DNA of 9,315 nt. Origin: Flavobacteriales bacterium (lineage in GTDB: Bacteria > Bacteroidota > Bacteroidia > Flavobacteriales_D > Crocinitomicaceae). The translations under genes and the position numbers were made by a program. This document shows, one piece after another, positions 6,090 through 9,315 of the stretch; the first letter of the stretch is position 1, and each line of letters begins with the position of its first letter. Where the stretch lies: NCBI GenBank assembly GCA_947461185.1, contig CANHJY010000057.1, forward strand, positions 1 through 9,315, given 5' to 3'. The notes under the pieces are model-generated. The model saw only the letters and a program-made list of their open reading frames with translations, searched no databases and had not been told where the DNA came from.

Positions 6090-6731
6090 ATGAATAATTT
6101 TCTCAAGTCTACAGAATTTCTTGATTTTTATCACCCAAATTTTAACACTGTTGAGCAAATCTTCAATAGTCAGAATAATAATTTGGAATTGGTTGTTGAT
6201 TTGTATAATTGGGTTAGGGATGCTTTTATTTATGATCCTTATCACCTTGACATTACACAAAATGGTTTAACCGCTTCTTCCGTTCTTTCAAAAAAAAGAG
6301 CTTGGTGCGTCGAAAAAAGTATTCTATTGGCATCCTTAGCAAGAAAATTTGGATTCCCATCAAAACTTGGTTTTGCAATTGTCAAAAATCATCTTGAAAT
6401 ATCAAAACTTAAAGATTTTTTAAAACGTGAAGAAATCGTTTTTCATGGTTATTGTTCTATTTTCGTCAATGATAAATGGATAAAATGTACCCCCGCTTTT
6501 GATAAGAGAATTTGTGCTTGGAATAAGGTAAATGTACTTCAATGGGATGGCGTTCATGATGCCATGTTTCAAGAGTTCTCAGAGGGGAAGAAATTTATGG
6601 AATACCTTCATTTTTATGGAGAATTTGATGATGTTCCAATTAATTTGATGAATGAAGAAATGAGGAAATATTACCCTCATCTATTTGAAATTGAACACAA
6701 TTCTAAATCTTTTTCCTTCAAACATTTATAG
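6090..6731 (+). CDS. Transglutaminase-like cysteine protein
   Basis: A 213-residue protein of the transglutaminase-like (papain-fold) superfamily, whose bacterial members are mostly peptidases or amide-bond enzymes. The expected triad can be placed: Cys73 in RAWCVEKSILLASLARKFG, His119 in VFHGYCSIFVNDKWIKCTPAFDK and Asp138 in PAFD. WVRDAFIYDP (41-50) and GFPSKLGFAIVKNH (88-101) are also typical. There is no signal peptide or membrane helix, so it acts in the cytoplasm unless exported some other way. The substrate is unknown. The start ATG is preceded by TTTCGAAA (6076-6083). The M61 peptidase gene follows after 46 bp on the same strand, so the two may be co-transcribed, though a separate promoter in the gap is possible. 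Confidence 0.85.
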   Translation: MNNFLKSTEFLDFYHPNFNTVEQIFNSQNNNLELVVDLYNWVRDAFIYDPYHLDITQNGLTASSVLSKKRAWCVEKSILLASLARKFGFPSKLGFAIVKNHLEISKLKDFLKREEIVFHGYCSIFVNDKWIKCTPAFDKRICAWNKVNVLQWDGVHDAMFQEFSEGKKFMEYLHFYGEFDDVPINLMNEEMRKYYPHLFEIEHNSKSFSFKHL

Positions 6732-6753
6732 CCGATTTAATTCAATACTTTCT

Positions 6754-6775
6754 TAACTTTATTCGAAATTTCGAA
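6754..6775 (+). promoter_or_regulatory. Palindrome and weak promoter box before the M61 gene
   Basis: TTCGAAATTTCGAA (6762-6775) is a perfect 14-bp palindrome ending two bases before the ATG of the peptidase gene. Just upstream, TAACTTTA (6754-6761) fits the -7 box TAnnTTTG with one mismatch; no convincing upstream element is seen. The palindrome could be an operator or chance in AT-rich DNA. Confidence 0.3.
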
Positions 6776-6777
6776 CA

Positions 6778-8562
6778 ATGAAAAATGTGTTGCTTTACGT
6801 TTTTATTTTAATATCCTCTTCATTATTTGCTCAATCAGTTTCCTATACGTTGAGTATGACGAAACCTGAAAATCACTATTTTGAAGTTAAAATGGAATTA
6901 GAGAATTTCAAGGAAAAAGACATACGCTTAAAATTGCCAGTTTGGGCCCCAGGTTCCTATTTAATTCGCGAGTTTTCAAAAAACATCAACTTAGTGCGTG
7001 CACAAGATGAGTTCGGAAATGTATTAAAAGTTGAAAAAAGTACTAAAAACAGTTGGAAAATTGTAAAAGGAAAATCGAAAAAAGTAATAATTAATTATGA
7101 GGTGTATGCTTTTGAGCTCACCGTTCGAACAAGTTTTCTGGATCTATCGCATGGATTTGTTAGTGGATCAGGAGTATTTATGTATGTTGATGGTTATAAA
7201 AACTTGAATGGATCATTGAAGATTAACCCATATCTTGAGTTTAAAAAAATTACCACTGCATTAGAACCTGAATCGGAGGGAATTGTAGCTGATGGAAGTT
7301 TTAGTTTTCAGTTTGAAAACTATGATCAATTAATCGATTGTCCAATTGAAATTGGCAATCAGACAGAATTTACTTTCAATGCAGCTAATGTAGAACATAG
7401 GGTCGCTATCTATGGTGTGGGCAATTATAACATCATCGATTTAAAGCGCGATATGGCCAAGATTGTAGAAGCAGCGACTGATGTTATTGGTGAAAACCCG
7501 AATAAAAAATACACTTTTATAATTCATAATGTTGTAAATGGACAAGGTGGATTAGAACACGCTAATTCATGCACATTGAGCGTTAACCGTTGGACATATG
7601 AAGGATCTGATTATTTAGATTTTCTTTCCCTTGTGGCGCATGAGTATTTTCATTTGTGGAATGTGAAACGAATTCGCCCAAAGGAATTAGGCCCATTCGA
7701 TTATGACCAAGAAAATTATACTTCCTTGCTGTGGGTTATGGAGGGTTTTACTTCATATTACGATAAATTATTAATGTTAAGAGCAGGATTCTACACGCCA
7801 GAAAAGTTCTTGAGTAAACTGCAAAGTAGTATTAATTATGTTGAAGGTACAATTGGATCTCGTGTTCAGCCGTTAGCTCATGCTAGTTTTGATGCTTGGA
7901 TAAAAGCTTACAGAACGAATGAAAATAGTGCTAATACACAAATGACTTACTACTCCCGTGGAGCTACAATGGCTATGTTATTCGATGCTATGATAATCGA
8001 AAAGTATAATGGCAACAAATGTTTAGATCACTTCCTTCAAATATTATACGATAAATATTACAAGAAATTAAATCGAGGATTTACTGATAATGAATTTCAG
8101 ACAGAATTGGAGGAGTTCCTTGATGAAGATCTTGATGCTTTTTTTTCTGACAATATTGAGGGCGTAATGGTTCCAAATTATGCTGACATCTTATCTAAAA
8201 TAGGAATTAAAGTAAATGTTTTAACTTCTGAGAAATCTAGTTTTGGAGCAACCTATGAAACAGTATCGGGTAAATTAATTGTTCAAACGATCAAATCTAA
8301 TTCATCAGCTGAAAATGCTGGACTAAGCGTGAATGATGAAATTATTGCATTCGAAACTTTTCGTGTAGATAAAAATGCTTTGGATTCGTTTTTATTAGGA
8401 TTGCTCGAAAGTGATTCCTTCTATTTGATGATATCTAGAGATGACATAATTCAGATATTACAGGTTGAAATGCAAAATGCTATTTCTACCTCATATAGTT
8501 TAGAATTGGAAAATGATACTTTGAAAATGAACCTAAGAAATTATTGGTTAAGAACAATTTAA
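6778..8562 (+). CDS. Secreted M61-family metallopeptidase with PDZ domain
   Basis: A 594-residue zinc peptidase of the M61 (glycyl aminopeptidase) family. Residues 1-18 form a signal peptide (MKNVLLYVFILISSSLFAQS, cleavage likely after FA), so it is exported to the periplasm or beyond. An N-terminal beta domain (about 20-200) carries LKLPVWAPGSYLIREFSKNI (51-70), typical of the family. The catalytic domain (about 205-460) contains GQGGLEH (255-261) and the zinc motif HEYFH (288-292, Glu289 catalytic), followed by NVKRIRP and the third zinc ligand Glu322 in WVMEGFTSYY. A PDZ domain (about 470-560) includes VQTIKSNSSAENAGLSVNDEII. All key residues are present and the length is normal. Family members release N-terminal Gly or Ala from peptides; the substrate here is not known. 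The next gene begins 12 bp after its stop. Confidence 0.93.
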   Translation: MKNVLLYVFILISSSLFAQSVSYTLSMTKPENHYFEVKMELENFKEKDIRLKLPVWAPGSYLIREFSKNINLVRAQDEFGNVLKVEKSTKNSWKIVKGKSKKVIINYEVYAFELTVRTSFLDLSHGFVSGSGVFMYVDGYKNLNGSLKINPYLEFKKITTALEPESEGIVADGSFSFQFENYDQLIDCPIEIGNQTEFTFNAANVEHRVAIYGVGNYNIIDLKRDMAKIVEAATDVIGENPNKKYTFIIHNVVNGQGGLEHANSCTLSVNRWTYEGSDYLDFLSLVAHEYFHLWNVKRIRPKELGPFDYDQENYTSLLWVMEGFTSYYDKLLMLRAGFYTPEKFLSKLQSSINYVEGTIGSRVQPLAHASFDAWIKAYRTNENSANTQMTYYSRGATMAMLFDAMIIEKYNGNKCLDHFLQILYDKYYKKLNRGFTDNEFQTELEEFLDEDLDAFFSDNIEGVMVPNYADILSKIGIKVNVLTSEKSSFGATYETVSGKLIVQTIKSNSSAENAGLSVNDEIIAFETFRVDKNALDSFLLGLLESDSFYLMISRDDIIQILQVEMQNAISTSYSLELENDTLKMNLRNYWLRTI

Positions 8563-8574
8563 TTTTAAGTACAC

Positions 8575-9315
8575 ATGGAAAACAACTTTAACTTCAAAAG
8601 AAGCATCAAGAAAAATTTGACCATTTTCTACTTTTTGTTTTCCATTTACAGTGTCTCAGCTCAATTGAAATTTACCAATATTCAATTAAAAGATGCTCCA
8701 GGAGGAATGTTGTACCATAGTGTTTGTGAACCAGCTATTGCTATAGACCCAAATAATCCAGACATAATGGCTGCAGGTTCAATAATAGACGATTATTATT
8801 ACTCGACTGATGGTGGTAAAACATGGAAATCATCAAATCTAAAAAGCGAATTTGGCGTATGGGGTGACCCAGTAATAACTTTTGACTATTCAGGTCGTGT
8901 TTATTATTTTCATCTTGCAGATTACAAAAAAACTTCATGGATAGACAGAATTGTTTGTCAATCTGCAGATCAAGTATCAGGGAAATTTGATAATGGGACT
9001 TTTCCCAAACCAAATGGGACCAAAGCTCAAGATAAGCATTGGGTTGTTGTGAATCCAAACAGTAATGAAATTTATCTTACATGGACACAATTTGATAAAT
9101 ATGATTCGAAAAGTTCTAATGATTCATCCGTGATTTTATTTTCAAAGTCAAGCGATCAAGGAAAATCATGGGCTGATCCAATTAGAATTTCATACTATGC
9201 TGGTGATTGTCTCGATGGAGATAATACTGTGGAAGGAGCCGTTCCGGCTTTAGGTCCAAATGGTGAAATATATGTAACATGGTCTGGTCCCAAAGGATTG
9301 GTAATGCAAAAATCT
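8575..9315 (+). CDS. Secreted sialidase-fold (BNR/Asp-box) protein, N-terminal part
   Basis: The first 247 residues of a longer protein, cut by the window end. A signal peptide (1-29, hydrophobic NLTIFYFLFSIYSVSA, cleavage before Gln30) shows export. Two Asp-box turns are visible, STDGGKTW (77-84) and SSDQGKSW (192-199), together with EPAIAIDPNNP (52-62) and repeated blade-like segments ending in IYLTW and IYVTW. This pattern marks a beta-propeller of the sialidase/BNR superfamily. An arginine triad typical of true sialidases cannot be confirmed from this part, so sialidase activity is not established; other glycosidases and non-enzymatic propellers share the fold. A T9SS sorting domain would lie beyond the window if present. 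ATG 8575 is 12 bp after the peptidase stop, suggesting one transcript. Confidence 0.85.
   Translation, partial: MENNFNFKRSIKKNLTIFYFLFSIYSVSAQLKFTNIQLKDAPGGMLYHSVCEPAIAIDPNNPDIMAAGSIIDDYYYSTDGGKTWKSSNLKSEFGVWGDPVITFDYSGRVYYFHLADYKKTSWIDRIVCQSADQVSGKFDNGTFPKPNGTKAQDKHWVVVNPNSNEIYLTWTQFDKYDSKSSNDSSVILFSKSSDQGKSWADPIRISYYAGDCLDGDNTVEGAVPALGPNGEIYVTWSGPKGLVMQKS

Noticed and set aside
6018..6260. Minus-strand open frame across the start of the transglutaminase-like gene
   Set aside because: It overlaps the N-termini of two supported genes and has a composition typical of antisense AT-rich DNA.
8741..9058. Minus-strand open frame inside the BNR-propeller gene
   Set aside because: The plus-strand frame has a signal peptide and two Asp-boxes; the minus frame is an antisense shadow.

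Overview
The window is a stretch of AT-rich chromosome that looks like a member of the Bacteroidota, most likely a flavobacterium-like lineage. Three things point there: a GWxTD-domain protein next to a family 2 glycosyltransferase, promoter boxes of the type TTG-N(17-23)-TAnnTTTG, and genes with no usable Shine-Dalgarno sequence. I see no transposase, phage gene, CRISPR array or recognisable defence or biosynthetic system. Most of the window is ordinary chromosomal content; the most unusual part is the non-coding block around the tRNA gene.

Left part (1-4313). A glycosyltransferase cut by the window edge and a secreted GWxTD protein run leftward, probably as one unit. A small MscS-type channel gene runs rightward from 2087. 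It meets, tail to tail and 6 bp apart, a leftward pair made of a predicted lipoprotein (3552-4313) followed after 19 bp by an SPFH/stomatin-type membrane protein (2606-3532).

Middle (4314-4970). There is no protein gene here. The block holds a leftward tRNA-Lys(UUU) with its own promoter and hairpin terminator. Beside it is a second, partial copy of the tRNA 3' end plus terminator, 168 bp away at about 96% identity over 71 bp. That second copy forms the left half of a large imperfect palindrome centred on a T-arm-like hairpin. This looks like a tRNA-derived duplication, an old integration scar or a small repeat element.

Right part (4971-9315). Shikimate kinase (aroK) runs rightward and overlaps by 29 bp at its 3' end with a leftward gene for an unrecognised four-helix membrane protein. 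Divergent from that gene is a rightward run of three: a transglutaminase-like cysteine protein without a signal peptide, a secreted M61 zinc peptidase with a C-terminal PDZ domain, and a secreted sialidase-fold (BNR/Asp-box) protein cut off by the window end. The last two are only 12 bp apart and are probably co-transcribed. A functional link between the transglutaminase-like protein and the peptidase is possible but rests only on proximity and a shared TTTCGAA motif.
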